Below, one piece after another: positions 1-6,931 of a DNA stretch of 64,000 nt; positions within the stretch are counted from its first letter, which is position 1; the number at the start of each line of letters is the position of its first letter. The stretch is taken from assembly GCA_934589525.1 (NCBI GenBank), contig CAKTOB010000013.1:1-64000 (forward strand), read 5' to 3'. Both the position numbers and the translations under genes were made by a program. The notes beneath the pieces were generated by a model that worked only from the letters and a program-made list of their open reading frames with translations, had not been told where the DNA came from and ran no database searches. This DNA comes from an uncultured Oscillospiraceae bacterium. Lineage in GTDB: Bacteria > Bacillota > Clostridia > Oscillospirales > Oscillospiraceae.

Positions 1-102
1 AGGGCTGCATAAGGGGGTTTGTGGTTTTTTGGGGTGCTCCCACATTTTACAACGGGAACGGAGCAAGAAAAGGGCAGCGGAGCATTGACCCGGTCCGGAA
101 GA

Positions 103-306
103 ATGGGTATAATAACGTCGCCTTATATCAGCTGGGAGCAATATTTTACGGACCTTCTTGTCCGGTTGACAAAGGACACCGTGCTCCACTACAGCAAGCA
201 GCGGCTGAATCCGGTGTATTTGCAGGATGGCAATGTAGCAAAGATCCTGTCTGCCATGGCCCTTTCCGACAATAACGAACCCGGCACGGATAAGAAAAAG
301 CATTAA
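103..306 (+). CDS. hypothetical protein or gene remnant
   Basis: The reading frame is open from before base 19 to a TAA at 304-306. The part that looks protein-like starts near ATG 103 (about 67 residues: an aromatic patch near SWEQYF, then a charged KKKH tail). I do not recognise the family. There is no convincing ribosome binding site, and the region is surrounded by fragments, so it may be the end of a gene damaged by the mobile elements to its right. Confidence 0.25.
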   Translation: MGIITSPYISWEQYFTDLLVRLTKDTVLHYSKQRLNPVYLQDGNVAKILSAMALSDNNEPGTDKKKH

Positions 307-457
307 ATTCTTCCAACAATACCCGGGGCAAAAGGGCACAGAACCAACAATTGATTGAGAAACGCTGATTCCCGGAGTGGCAGAGTCGATTTCTACATGA
401 AGTTGCGGTACCATGGCAAGTTGCGGATTTCCTGTTATCAGATCGGTTTTGATAAAG

Positions 458-493
458 AAAATGACAGGCCGGATACCACCGGCCTGTCATTTT
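458..493. terminator. bidirectional stem-loop terminator
   Basis: A perfect 15-bp stem (458-472 with 479-493) has a 6-nt loop. A run of A lies on the left and a run of T on the right, so it could stop transcription in either direction. Confidence 0.75.
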
Positions 494-522
494 GCTTCGC
501 GACCTTGCTTCATCAGAAATAA

Positions 523-676
523 AAACACCACCCTTTGGGGTAGATGCCTCCGGGGGGTGGACTACGGGACTCGAGGGCCGCTTTGCCAACGGGCAAAGCG
601 TATGGTTGCCACCAGTTTGCGAACTGATGGCCGCAAGATGCCACCGGCATCTTGCATTTAAATGGGTTCAAGTCCC
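523..676 (-). repeat. tRNA-3'-end / triple-hairpin element, Val copy
   Basis: Read on the minus strand, this starts with a T-arm-like 25-mer (676-652) matching 21 of 25 bases of the same block at 6932-6956. Three hairpins follow: 633-642/646-655 (10 bp), 614-617/622-625 (4 bp) and 579-587/592-600 (9 bp). Next is a copy of the tRNA-Val 3' end: 15 exact bases at 560-574, identical to 4974-4988, with a 2-nt deletion just after. A GGGTGGTG-type hairpin remnant lies at about 523-545. The order of parts is the same as beside tRNA-Gly. Confidence 0.6.
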
Positions 677-691
677 TTTTTCCTTTCCGCT

Positions 692-710
692 CTATCATCT
701 TTGAACATCT
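692..710. repeat. inverted repeat, left copy
   Basis: CTATCATCTTTGAACATCT is the reverse complement of 3895-3912 (18 exact bases). A further CTATCATC follows at 713-720. The two copies bracket the resolvase, SHOCT and WYL genes. Confidence 0.6.
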
Positions 711-771
711 CTCTATCATCCTGCATCCAGAAGTATAGAAAACAAATAAAAAATAATCAAATTTATTTCTG

Positions 772-798
772 AACCTATCCTATTATATTGGATAGGTT
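772..798. repeat. 9-bp inverted repeat upstream of resolvase region
   Basis: AACCTATCC (772-780) and GGATAGGTT (790-798) are perfect inverted arms around a 9-nt AT-rich loop. This could be an operator, a recombination site or a weak stem-loop; the sequence does not decide. Confidence 0.4.
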
Positions 799-997
799 AT
801 TTTGTATCCGCAATGAAATCAAGGCAGAGATGGAAGCCCACGATCTGGAAGAAATGATTGCCGGTCAATACATCATCCGCTACACCGCCGTTCTTTCCAA
901 TCGCTTTGACGCCACCGCTTTCAAGCGTGTTTGCCCGGAAATCTACAAGGCTTACACCAAGCAGGTTTCCAGCCGCCGCTTTACCATCAGCGTGTGA
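788..997 (+). pseudogene. truncated phage-type accessory protein (YqaJ-associated-like C-terminus)
   Basis: About 69 codons are open from a TTG with no ribosome binding site. The C-terminal pattern (a Phe-Asp-Ala-Thr-Ala-Phe-Lys stretch, then a Tyr-Thr-Lys-Gln segment, ending in SSRRFTISV) resembles the small proteins encoded next to YqaJ-type recombinases in prophages and integrative elements, which end in a similar TTRRFSV motif. The N-terminal half expected for that family is missing. It ends 47 bp before the resolvase start. I read it as a remnant, from family memory only. Confidence 0.4.
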
Positions 998-1044
998 AAG
1001 AAAAGGCGGGGCCAAAAGCCCCGCCACCAGAAGGAGAGATTGCT

Positions 1045-1632
1045 ATGGATTACGGCTATTCCAGATGTTCCACCAACGAGGGCAAGCAGGATATAAACCG
1101 CCAAGTGCGGGAGCTGCGGGCGGCGGGAGCGCAGGAAATCTTTATGGAATACGAACACGGAGACGCAAAGGTAAAGAGCCAACAGGCCCAGATGTTTGCG
1201 GCGGCCCAGGCGGGCGACACCATCATTGTTTTGGAGGTTTCCCGTCTTGCCCGCTCCACCCAGCAGCTTTGTGAAATTATCGATGTTGTGCGGGAGAAGC
1301 GTCTGCGGCTTGTGATTATGGGGTCAATGACCCTGGATTGCCGTGAGGGCCGTTCAGACCCGATGAGCGAGGCTTTTTTGCAGATGGCGGGCGTGTTCAG
1401 TCAATTGGAGTTGGCAATGATTAGGAGCCGTGTGCGCTCTGGAATGGCGAACGCCAAGGCAAAAGGAAAGCAGATCGGCAGACCCCAACGCACCGCCGAA
1501 AGCATTCCCGCAATCTTTCTTCGGCATTATACCGCTTATAAAAACGGGCAGTTAAATATTTCAGAATTGGCAAGGGTTTGTGATTTGAGCAGGACAACGG
1601 TTTATAAATACCTTTCGCTGTTGGAGGGGTAA
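1045..1632 (+). CDS. serine recombinase (resolvase/invertase family)
   Basis: A 195-residue DNA recombinase. The ATG at 1045 is preceded by AAGGAG at 1031-1036, which I prefer to the longer open frame upstream. The N-terminal resolvase domain (about residues 1-135) has the YSRCST block with the nucleophilic Ser near position 9, a VSRLARS motif, and the FSQLELAMIRSRV long-helix signature. The C-terminus (about 150-195) is a helix-turn-helix with SELARVCDLSRTTVYKYL. It is close in size to Tn3/Hin-type resolvases. An unusual Cys lies in the catalytic block (SRCST where RVST is usual). It probably resolves or inverts sites in this element; none is identifiable with certainty. Confidence 0.9.
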   Translation: MDYGYSRCSTNEGKQDINRQVRELRAAGAQEIFMEYEHGDAKVKSQQAQMFAAAQAGDTIIVLEVSRLARSTQQLCEIIDVVREKRLRLVIMGSMTLDCREGRSDPMSEAFLQMAGVFSQLELAMIRSRVRSGMANAKAKGKQIGRPQRTAESIPAIFLRHYTAYKNGQLNISELARVCDLSRTTVYKYLSLLEG

Positions 1633-1635
1633 CGG

Positions 1636-1669
1636 AAAAGGAGCGGACGAAAAATCCGCTCCTTTTTTT
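1636..1669. terminator. bidirectional terminator between convergent genes
   Basis: A 12-bp stem (1636-1647/1655-1666) is followed by a T-run. It separates the resolvase from the convergent SHOCT gene. Confidence 0.85.
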
Positions 1670-1671
1670 AT

Positions 1672-2271
1672 TTACAGTCCCAACAGTTGCTTTTTCTTTG
1701 CGTCATATTCTTCCTGTGTTATGGCCCCGCTGTCCAGAAGTGTCTTATACTTTTTCAGTTCATCGGCATCGCTATTAGGCTCTATGGTAACAGATTTGCC
1801 CTGACGTTCAACCAACAAATTACTGAGAGCCTTGTGTAGGTCATCACGGTTTTCCAACATAACAAATTTAATTGCGCCAGACGCAGTGGTAACTACTAGA
1901 CTGCTGAAAATACCCGTACCAACAGCAGAAATGGAGTCCATAGGAAGATCAACACGCTTTCTAAATACACTAACCCCATACACCCTTTTATTTGTAATGG
2001 TAATTGCGATTTTAGACCAGTTCATATAAACCAGATAGGCAATAATTGGGGAAGCAAAAATCAGCGGAACCAAGACGATGTTTCCACCATTCCCACGCCC
2101 AAAGGCATAAACAATTGTAGGTCCAAGTGTTTTATAAAAAGATATAGCAGAGGATGCTACGACCAGTCCGTCAAGTAGATAAGCGATAAGTCCCAATACA
2201 GCAATGAAGATGCACCATGGTTTTAAGTCCTTTAATTTTCCTACGATGATAATTTTCTCAGTCGTTTCCAA
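1672..2271 (-). CDS. PH-like membrane protein with C-terminal SHOCT domain
   Basis: About 199 residues. I start it at TTG 2271 because GGAGG sits 7 nt upstream; the open frame could also begin at ATG 2310 without a site. Two membrane segments (roughly residues 20-42 and 65-87) are followed by a bacterial PH-like stretch containing ITNKRVYG and a SISAVGTGIFSSL strand. The last 30 residues form a SHOCT motif (KYKTLLDSGAITQEEYDAKK). SHOCT domains are short oligomerisation modules of unknown specific role. The start lies 2 nt after the stop of the small gene at 2274, so the two are translationally coupled. Confidence 0.8.
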   Translation of the reverse strand: METTEKIIIVGKLKDLKPWCIFIAVLGLIAYLLDGLVVASSAISFYKTLGPTIVYAFGRGNGGNIVLVPLIFASPIIAYLVYMNWSKIAITITNKRVYGVSVFRKRVDLPMDSISAVGTGIFSSLVVTTASGAIKFVMLENRDDLHKALSNLLVERQGKSVTIEPNSDADELKKYKTLLDSGAITQEEYDAKKKQLLGL

Positions 2272-2273
2272 AA

Positions 2274-2513
2274 CTATTCCTCCAATTTTTTCTCTTTTTT
2301 CGCTTGGCACAACTTACAAACACTAACAGCTCGTCCGTCATACAAAATTGCTTCATTTTCTGTGCTAAAGGGCAGGTAGTAATCCGGGTAATTCCCTCTC
2401 GTATGAACGCAGTAGCCTTTGATATGAAGTGTGTGCCGTTTGGGATTATACAGATATTTGTCTTTAATTCTGTCCCCCTTCTTTCTGATAAAATAAAAAG
2501 TGTGTAGCCCCAA
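2274..2513 (-). CDS. small conserved hypothetical protein
   Basis: Up to 79 residues; the exact start is unclear. TTG 2513 opens the frame, but the conserved-looking part begins at the IKDKYLYNPKRHTLHIKGYC segment. Two features suggest a real gene: a CVH/CKLC cysteine pair of possible metal-binding type near the end, and its tight junction with the SHOCT gene, whose ribosome binding site is in its last codons. I recall similar small proteins in Clostridia but no function. Pairing with the SHOCT/PH protein suggests a common membrane-associated role. Confidence 0.55.
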   Translation of the reverse strand: MGLHTFYFIRKKGDRIKDKYLYNPKRHTLHIKGYCVHTRGNYPDYYLPFSTENEAILYDGRAVSVCKLCQAKKEKKLEE

Positions 2514-2550
2514 ATGGAACTACACACCGAAAAACGCAGTTCCATTTGCT

Positions 2551-2695
2551 GCTACACAAACTAAATAAAATACGGCATTTGTCGCACCCATTTAGCAGAA
2601 CTTGCGTTTTTGCCAAATATAAGGGTACGACAAAAAAGGGTATAATATCCCCAGTGACATAATACCGTTTTTTGAACCTATTTAGTTTGTGTAGC
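2551..2695. repeat. 17-bp perfect inverted repeat enclosing 111 bp
   Basis: GCTACACAAACTAAATA at 2551-2567 is the exact reverse complement of 2679-2695. The interior is AT-rich and has a TATAAT near 2641. A second nested pair lies just left (AAATGGAACT near 2512 and AGTTCCATTT near 2538). It could be a MITE-like remnant or an invertible or regulatory segment. Confidence 0.6.
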
Positions 2696-2743
2696 ACGAA
2701 TATTATATCCCATAAAAGGAAAGAAAGCAACACTATTTTCAAT

Positions 2744-2802
2744 CCCCAAAGGTTTTCCCCACTTTATATTTTTAGGAGCGGAAAACCTTTGGGGGATTTT
2801 TT
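2744..2802 (+). terminator. strong stem-loop terminator or attenuator upstream of WYL gene
   Basis: CCCCAAAGGTTTTCC (2744-2758) pairs perfectly with 2780-2794, then a T-run at 2797-2802. It insulates the WYL gene from upstream + strand transcription. A TATAAT at 2820-2825 follows it. Confidence 0.75.
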
Positions 2803-2854
2803 ATTTTGCGGCTATGTGCTATAATAGCAAAAAAACAGAAAAGGAAGCCCAGCT

Positions 2855-3871
2855 ATGGCAAACTATGGAAAATATTATATTGCCGTCCGGCTCCTCCTTC
2901 TAAAGCAATACCTGGAAGCCAACGCAGGCCGTGACCGCATTGTGAAGCGTGGGGAGCTGGAAGCACTGTTGCGAGAACATGATATGCCCGTAGAGAAAAA
3001 GACGCTCTACGCCGATTTTGCGGCCCTGGGGGATATTTGCGGCCTACAGCTGGACTATGACCCCCACAAGAAAGGGTATCGGCTCCTGAACCCACCCTTT
3101 GAACCTTACGAACTCCGGCTTTTGGTGGACAGTGTTCAGTCCTCCAAATTCATCACCAGAGAGAAAGCCCAGGAGTTGACCGCCAAAATAAAGAAATTTG
3201 CGGGCAAGGACACTGTGGAAAGTCTGAACCGGGAAAACCATGTTGCAAACCGAATCCGCAATATGAACGACAGCGTTATGAAGGACGCAGACCGCATCCA
3301 CGCCGCTATTGCGGCAGACTGTAAGATCAGCTTTCGCTATTTCCACTATGCCCCCGCCACCAATGACAATAAACGCTATTCCAAGAGTGGCGGGCAGTAT
3401 GTGGTCAGTCCTTACGCCCTTCTTTGGAATAACGGCAATTATTATCTCTACGCTTACGACAGTGAAAAAGAGAAGTTCCGTTATTTCCGTGTGGACAGAA
3501 TGGAGCGTATTTCCCAGCCCTTGCCCCTAAAGCGGGACGGCAGAGAAGCCTACAGTGAGAAGAACCTAAACCGCCAAAAGGCAAAGGTATTTGATATGTT
3601 CGGCGGGCAGGAATACAATGTGCGCATCCGCTTCCGCAACGAATTAGCGGACGCAGTAATAGACCAGTTCGGCAAAGATATTATGATGATGCCGTGTGAC
3701 GAAAACCATTTTATCATCCTGGCCCCCATCGAGATCAGCCCGCCTTTCTTTGCCTGGATTGCGACTTTTGGAAGAAAAGTAAAGATTCTTTCACCGGAAC
3801 CAGTAGTAGAGAAAATGCGGGAGTTCCTTGAAAAATCACTAGAAATGTATAAAAATGATGGAGAGATGTGA
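2855..3871 (+). CDS. WYL-domain transcriptional regulator
   Basis: 338 residues; ATG 2855 is preceded by a GGAAG element. The N-terminal winged helix-turn-helix (about 5-75) contains the VEKKTLYADFAAL recognition region. A central WYL domain (about 150-245) includes SPYALLWNNGNYYLYAY, and a WCX-type C-terminal extension (about 255-335) has FNVRIRF/YNVRIRF-like strands. WYL proteins are ligand-sensing regulators often found in mobile and defence islands. A clear TATAAT lies at 2820-2825. It is convergent with the integrase gene and probably controls genes of this element. Confidence 0.9.
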   Translation: MANYGKYYIAVRLLLLKQYLEANAGRDRIVKRGELEALLREHDMPVEKKTLYADFAALGDICGLQLDYDPHKKGYRLLNPPFEPYELRLLVDSVQSSKFITREKAQELTAKIKKFAGKDTVESLNRENHVANRIRNMNDSVMKDADRIHAAIAADCKISFRYFHYAPATNDNKRYSKSGGQYVVSPYALLWNNGNYYLYAYDSEKEKFRYFRVDRMERISQPLPLKRDGREAYSEKNLNRQKAKVFDMFGGQEYNVRIRFRNELADAVIDQFGKDIMMMPCDENHFIILAPIEISPPFFAWIATFGRKVKILSPEPVVEKMREFLEKSLEMYKNDGEM

Positions 3872-3894
3872 AAGCACCTCTCCATTTGCTTTAT

Positions 3895-3913
3895 AGATGT
3901 TCAAAGATGATAA
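3895..3913. repeat. inverted repeat, right copy
   Basis: AGATGTTCAAAGATGATA (3895-3912) is the reverse complement of 693-710, followed by another AAGATGATAG. It lies between the WYL stop and the integrase stop and could be an arm-type integrase site or the edge of an inserted cassette. Confidence 0.6.
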
Positions 3914-3924
3914 AAGATGATAGC

Positions 3925-4860
3925 TTACGTTCTTTTCAGCTTGCTTTTGGTTGTGTTGATTTGTGCTAAAGGGGAAAACCTGTCAAAATTCTTCGCAATA
4001 TCCGCATCGTAAATAGCGCAATAATGCTTTGTCATTTTTAGGGTAGAGTGGCCCAGCAATCTTTGAAGCATAAACGCATCCACGCCACAGTCCACAAGAT
4101 ATTTGCGGGCGAAAGTGTGCCGGAACAGGTGAATGCTGGTTTTCTCCACGCCACGGGAGCGGTTATAATGGGCAATGGCAAGCCGCAGTCCGTTTTCTGA
4201 CAGCATATCCCCGTATTGGTCACAGAACAGGTATTCCGCAGGCTGTCCCTTGCGGATTGCCATATAATCCTTCAAAATAGATGCCATTTTAGAGCAAAAG
4301 GGAACCGTCTGAATTTTCCCGTTTTTCGTGTGACGGTAGATAATCTGTCTTGCGGTCAAGTCTACATCCCGAATCTGGATGTTCCGCACAGTCGCCGCAC
4401 GGCAGCCGCTATTGAGCAGGAAATTGATAATGACCCAGTTTCGATATTCCGTAAAGGAACAGTCTGATTTTGGCTTTTGGAGCAGTAGCGCAAGTTCTTC
4501 ATCCGTATAGGTTTCTTTCACGGTTTCCTTGTCCGTTACGTGGGGCATGGTCAGACTTGCCACACCCTGACGCTGACACCAATTCAGAAACGTGCGGAAT
4601 ACTCTGGCATAGGCAGAAATGGAATTATGGGCAAGACCAGACTTCCGCATAGACACAATCATTTCCTCCAACTGCCTGTTGGTCAGTTCCTTCATTGGCT
4701 GCTGAATATCTAGATGTTTGGAAATGCTGTGTAAGTGGAGCTTGTAATTGCGAATCGTGACCTCTGACAAACCTTCCGCAGTCTGGGCAAAAACGAAGTC
4801 GTCAAAGACTTCCGCCACGGTGCGGTCAGACTGTTCATTTAATCTGATTTTTGAACGCAT
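3925..4860 (-). CDS. tyrosine recombinase / integrase
   Basis: 311 residues. A SAM-like core-binding domain (about 12-100) precedes the catalytic domain. Visible catalytic residues are Arg in GCRAATVRN (near 153), His and Arg in HLFRHTFAR (near 245), His in GHSTLKM (near 270) and Tyr in HYCAIY (near 282), so the active site looks complete. It is of the short XerC/XerD-like integrase type. The gene lies next to tRNA-Val and points away from it, the usual arrangement for an element integrated at a tRNA 3' end. Confidence 0.92.
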   Translation of the reverse strand: MRSKIRLNEQSDRTVAEVFDDFVFAQTAEGLSEVTIRNYKLHLHSISKHLDIQQPMKELTNRQLEEMIVSMRKSGLAHNSISAYARVFRTFLNWCQRQGVASLTMPHVTDKETVKETYTDEELALLLQKPKSDCSFTEYRNWVIINFLLNSGCRAATVRNIQIRDVDLTARQIIYRHTKNGKIQTVPFCSKMASILKDYMAIRKGQPAEYLFCDQYGDMLSENGLRLAIAHYNRSRGVEKTSIHLFRHTFARKYLVDCGVDAFMLQRLLGHSTLKMTKHYCAIYDADIAKNFDRFSPLAQINTTKSKLKRT

Positions 4861-4930
4861 TTTTAGACCTCATTCCTATCATTAAAATCGGCAAACAGGC
4901 ATGCGGTCTGAATCATGGCGGAAAAACAAG

Positions 4931-4967
4931 AAAAAACCCTTGAAAGATCAGAACTTTCAAGGGTTTT
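4931..4967 (-). terminator. terminator of tRNA-Val
   Basis: A 14-bp stem (4933-4946/4954-4967) starts at the CCA end and is followed on the minus strand by a run of T. It overlaps the last base of the tRNA. Confidence 0.85.
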
Positions 4968-5043
4968 GGTGGAGACTACGGGACTCGAACCTGTGACCTC
5001 ATGCGTGTGAAGCATGCGCTCTAACCAGCTGAGCTAAGCCTCC
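4967..5043 (-). tRNA. tRNA-Val (anticodon CAC)
   Basis: 77 nt including an encoded CCA. The acceptor pairs GGAGGCT with AGTCTCC (one G-U), and the anticodon stem CATGC/GCATG encloses the loop TTCACAC. The T-arm contains GGTTCGAGTCC. It has its own promoter and terminator. Its 3' end is the probable insertion target of the segment to the left. Confidence 0.95.
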
Positions 5044-5061
5044 GTGGCTGGAACATGTTGA

Positions 5062-5090
5062 ATTATACCCTAGAATGGACAAAAAGTCAA
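5062..5090 (-). promoter_or_regulatory. promoter of tRNA-Val
   Basis: On the minus strand TTGACT (5090-5085), a 17-bp spacer, and TATAAT (5067-5062). It overlaps the 3' end of the upstream gene. Confidence 0.85.
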
Positions 5091-5668
5091 GTGCTAATTT
5101 TATTTTTTTCTTTTGCATTTCGCCGGGTCAGGGCGGCCAGAGCAAGGCCTGTGAGGGCGCCGGTTACGGCGGCGGCGGTGGGGTGGGTTTGGTCGGCGGT
5201 TTTAGGGGTGGGGGACAGGGCCAGGAGCAGCCAGCTTAGGTGCTGCCAGGCGGGGAAGGCCTCGTAGGGAAGGTCCTGGGGGATTTGAAGGTAGAATTCC
5301 AGCAGGTAGGGCTTTTCCCGGGAAAAGCTGCCCAGGGGCACCGTTTCCGCCTGGGACAGGGGGCCGTCAAACAGGGTCTCCTCCCCGTTTTTTACGGTCA
5401 GCCGGAGGGTTCCCAGGGCTTCCGGCAGGTTTTGGCAGCACAGCAGCAGCTGTGTGTCCCGGCCGGGGCAGATGTACAGGCAGTCCTCCAGCAACTCCCC
5501 GGGATAGATGGCGGGGCTGCTGCCAAAGAGGTGGTCTGCCCGGGTCTCCATGTCCCCGGCCCAGACCCAGTCTCCGGCACCGCCGCCAAAGTAGACGGCC
5601 CCCTCGGCGCTGGCTGTCAAAACGGTCATCATCAGCAAAAGCGCCCATGCGCCCAGTCGTTTTGCCAT
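5087..5668 (-). CDS. hypothetical exported, membrane-anchored protein
   Basis: 193 residues; ATG 5668 follows a GAGGAGGG site. A signal peptide (about 1-22, ending TASAEGA) precedes a soluble part with three Cys in about 30 residues (DCLYICPG, LLLCCQ). Near the C-terminus is a hydrophobic helix (about 165-182) and a basic tail (TRRNAKEKNK), like a membrane-anchored surface protein without an LPXTG motif. I do not recognise the family. Its stop lies within the -35 region of the tRNA-Val promoter, so read-through into the tRNA is possible. Confidence 0.65.
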   Translation of the reverse strand: MAKRLGAWALLLMMTVLTASAEGAVYFGGGAGDWVWAGDMETRADHLFGSSPAIYPGELLEDCLYICPGRDTQLLLCCQNLPEALGTLRLTVKNGEETLFDGPLSQAETVPLGSFSREKPYLLEFYLQIPQDLPYEAFPAWQHLSWLLLALSPTPKTADQTHPTAAAVTGALTGLALAALTRRNAKEKNKIST

Positions 5669-5870
5669 GTTGTTTCCCTCCTCGTTGTTTTATCAAAGCA
5701 TACCACACAAGGGCCGCTGTTTCTGCCGGAAAGAGGCGGGGGAAACCGGGTTTTTCACAGAATATTTACAGTTTTTGCCGTTGATTTGCAGGCTTTTTCA
5801 GATTCACGACCTAAAACGGAACACTAAAAAGGGCTTCAAAGCCTCCCCAAACAAAAGGAGATGGTATATT

Positions 5871-6043
5871 TTGGTTGAAGTTTCCCATCTGACAAAGCGT
5901 TACAGCGCCAAAGAAAGCCTGGTGACCCTCAAGGAGAGACCACCATCTTCATCTCCCGGACAGACGCCGCCGGGCTGTATGAAGCGGTGCGGGGATCGTG
6001 CTCCAGTGAGAAACGCAAAGAAGCCCTCTTTTTGTTGCTGTGA
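5871..6043 (+). pseudogene. ABC transporter ATPase N-terminal fragment fused to another remnant
   Basis: AAAGGAGA precedes TTG 5871, and the next 20 codons read like the start of an ABC ATPase (VEVSHLTKRYSAKESLVTL). The frame then breaks. A second coding remnant in another frame (FISRTDAAGLYEAVRGSCSS) runs to TGA 6043. There is no Walker A. This looks like an internal-deletion scar of an ABC transporter gene or operon. Confidence 0.45.
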
Positions 6044-6104
6044 AATTCATCGTTGATTTTTTAGAAGGAATTGGATATACTAGGCATAGAAAGGGGGCAT
6101 CGCC

Positions 6105-6371
6105 ATGCCGAATATCAAGCCTGTATCGGATTTGCGCAATTACGGGGAAGTCCTGCGGGATGTCGCCGTAGGGCAGCCGGTCTTTCTGACCAAAAACGGC
6201 CATGGCCGCTATGCGGTTTTGGATATGGAAGAATACCGCCAATATGAAATTCTTCTGGCAAAGGAGAAGCTTCTGACCGAACTGGAAAAAGGCCGCCGCA
6301 GCGGAGAAACCAACGGCTGGCTGGAGGGGGACGCCGTATTCCGGGAACTGGGAGCAAGATATAATGACTAA
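6105..6371 (+). CDS. antitoxin, Phd/YefM family
   Basis: 88 residues; ATG 6105 follows AAAGGGGG. The N-terminal half has the Phd/YefM pattern (KPVSDLRNYGEVL, then a VFLTKNGHGRYAVLDMEEY core). The C-terminal half (about 50-88) is charged and probably folds on the toxin. It overlaps the toxin gene by 8 bp, so the pair is co-translated. Such antitoxins bind their own promoter. The antitoxin and toxin starts are both clear. Confidence 0.9.
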   Translation: MPNIKPVSDLRNYGEVLRDVAVGQPVFLTKNGHGRYAVLDMEEYRQYEILLAKEKLLTELEKGRRSGETNGWLEGDAVFRELGARYND

Positions 6372-6696
6372 CATCCGATTCTCTCCGGAGGCCCGGAATG
6401 ATCTTGCGGAAATTGGTGACTATCTCTCCTACCAACTGCGCAACAAATCCGCAGCCCGAAACCTGATGGCCCGGATTCAATCTTCGGTCCTCTCTCTGGA
6501 ACAGTTTCCGGAATCCGGTACACCTATTTCGTTTGCCGGGCCGAGCATTGTCTATCGCTATTTGTTTTGTGGGAGCTATATGATTTTCTATCATATCTCC
6601 ATGGAAGCTGTCCATATTGACCGAATCCTTTACGGTCGGAGGGATTATCTGTCTATTCTCTTTGGCGAACAGCTATGTGATGATGAAGAAAAGTAA
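6364..6696 (+). CDS. toxin, ParE/RelE superfamily
   Basis: 110 residues. The start matches the ParE/RelE fold (IRFSPEARNDLAEIGDYLSY), followed by a GTPISFAGPSIVYRYLFCGSY strand region and the C-terminal HIDRILYGRRDYLSIL signature. It is slightly longer than usual, with an acidic tail. The ParE-like C-terminus suggests gyrase poisoning, though RelE-type mRNA cleavage cannot be excluded. The genomic role of the pair is probably stabilisation of this accessory region. Confidence 0.88.
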   Translation: MTNIRFSPEARNDLAEIGDYLSYQLRNKSAARNLMARIQSSVLSLEQFPESGTPISFAGPSIVYRYLFCGSYMIFYHISMEAVHIDRILYGRRDYLSILFGEQLCDDEEK

Positions 6697-6768
6697 GAAA
6701 CGACCAGGCAGTTTTTGATCTTGCGCCGATACAGAAATATTTCCTTTAAGCAGACTTGAAAAAAGCCA

Positions 6769-6797
6769 TTGATTTTTCCGTGACTATCTGCTATAAT
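6769..6797 (+). promoter_or_regulatory. promoter of tRNA-Gly
   Basis: TTGATT (6769-6774), a 17-bp spacer, then a perfect TATAAT (6792-6797), 9 bp before the tRNA. Confidence 0.9.
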
Positions 6798-6806
6798 AGG
6801 AGCAAT

Positions 6807-6880
6807 GCAGGGTTAGTTCATCGGTAGAATGGTCGCTTCCCAAGCCACAGAGGCGGGTTCGATTCCCGTACCCTGCTCCA
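6807..6880 (+). tRNA. tRNA-Gly (anticodon CCC)
   Basis: 74 nt with an encoded CCA. The acceptor is GCAGGGT/ACCCTGC, the D arm GTTC/GAAT, the anticodon loop TTCCCAA, and the T stem GCGGG/CCCGT. The anticodon stem (GTCGC/GCCAC) has one internal C-C mismatch, which is unusual. With its strong promoter and terminator it is still likely expressed. Its 3' 23 bases are repeated at 7030-7052. Confidence 0.88.
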
Positions 6881-6887
6881 GTACAAA

Positions 6888-6914
6888 CAACACCACCCCT
6901 TGTGAGTGGTGTTG
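6888..6914 (+). terminator. terminator of tRNA-Gly
   Basis: CAACACCAC (6888-6896) pairs with GTGGTGTTG (6906-6914), followed by a T-rich stretch. Confidence 0.75.
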
Positions 6915-6931
6915 ATTTGTTTTACGCTGGT

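Larger units (their letters stand above)
560..4988. mobile_element. putative integrative element or island at tRNA-Val
   Basis: A tyrosine integrase gene (3925-4860) lies about 105 bp from the 3' end of tRNA-Val. A 15-bp piece of that 3' end (GACTACGGGACTCGA) recurs at 560-574, about 4.4 kb away. Between the copies are a serine resolvase, a SHOCT protein, a WYL regulator and phage-type debris. This fits insertion at a tRNA 3' end with att-like repeats. However, the 560-574 copy also belongs to a small hairpin element, so the true left boundary is uncertain. No relaxase, replication or capsid genes are visible, so it is a cassette or a decayed element. Confidence 0.45.

Noticed and set aside
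340..520. Coding-looking fragment (RVDFYMKLRYHGKLRISCYQ in one frame)
   Set aside because: No start, no ribosome binding site, and it runs into a terminator hairpin. It could be a gene end but cannot be supported.
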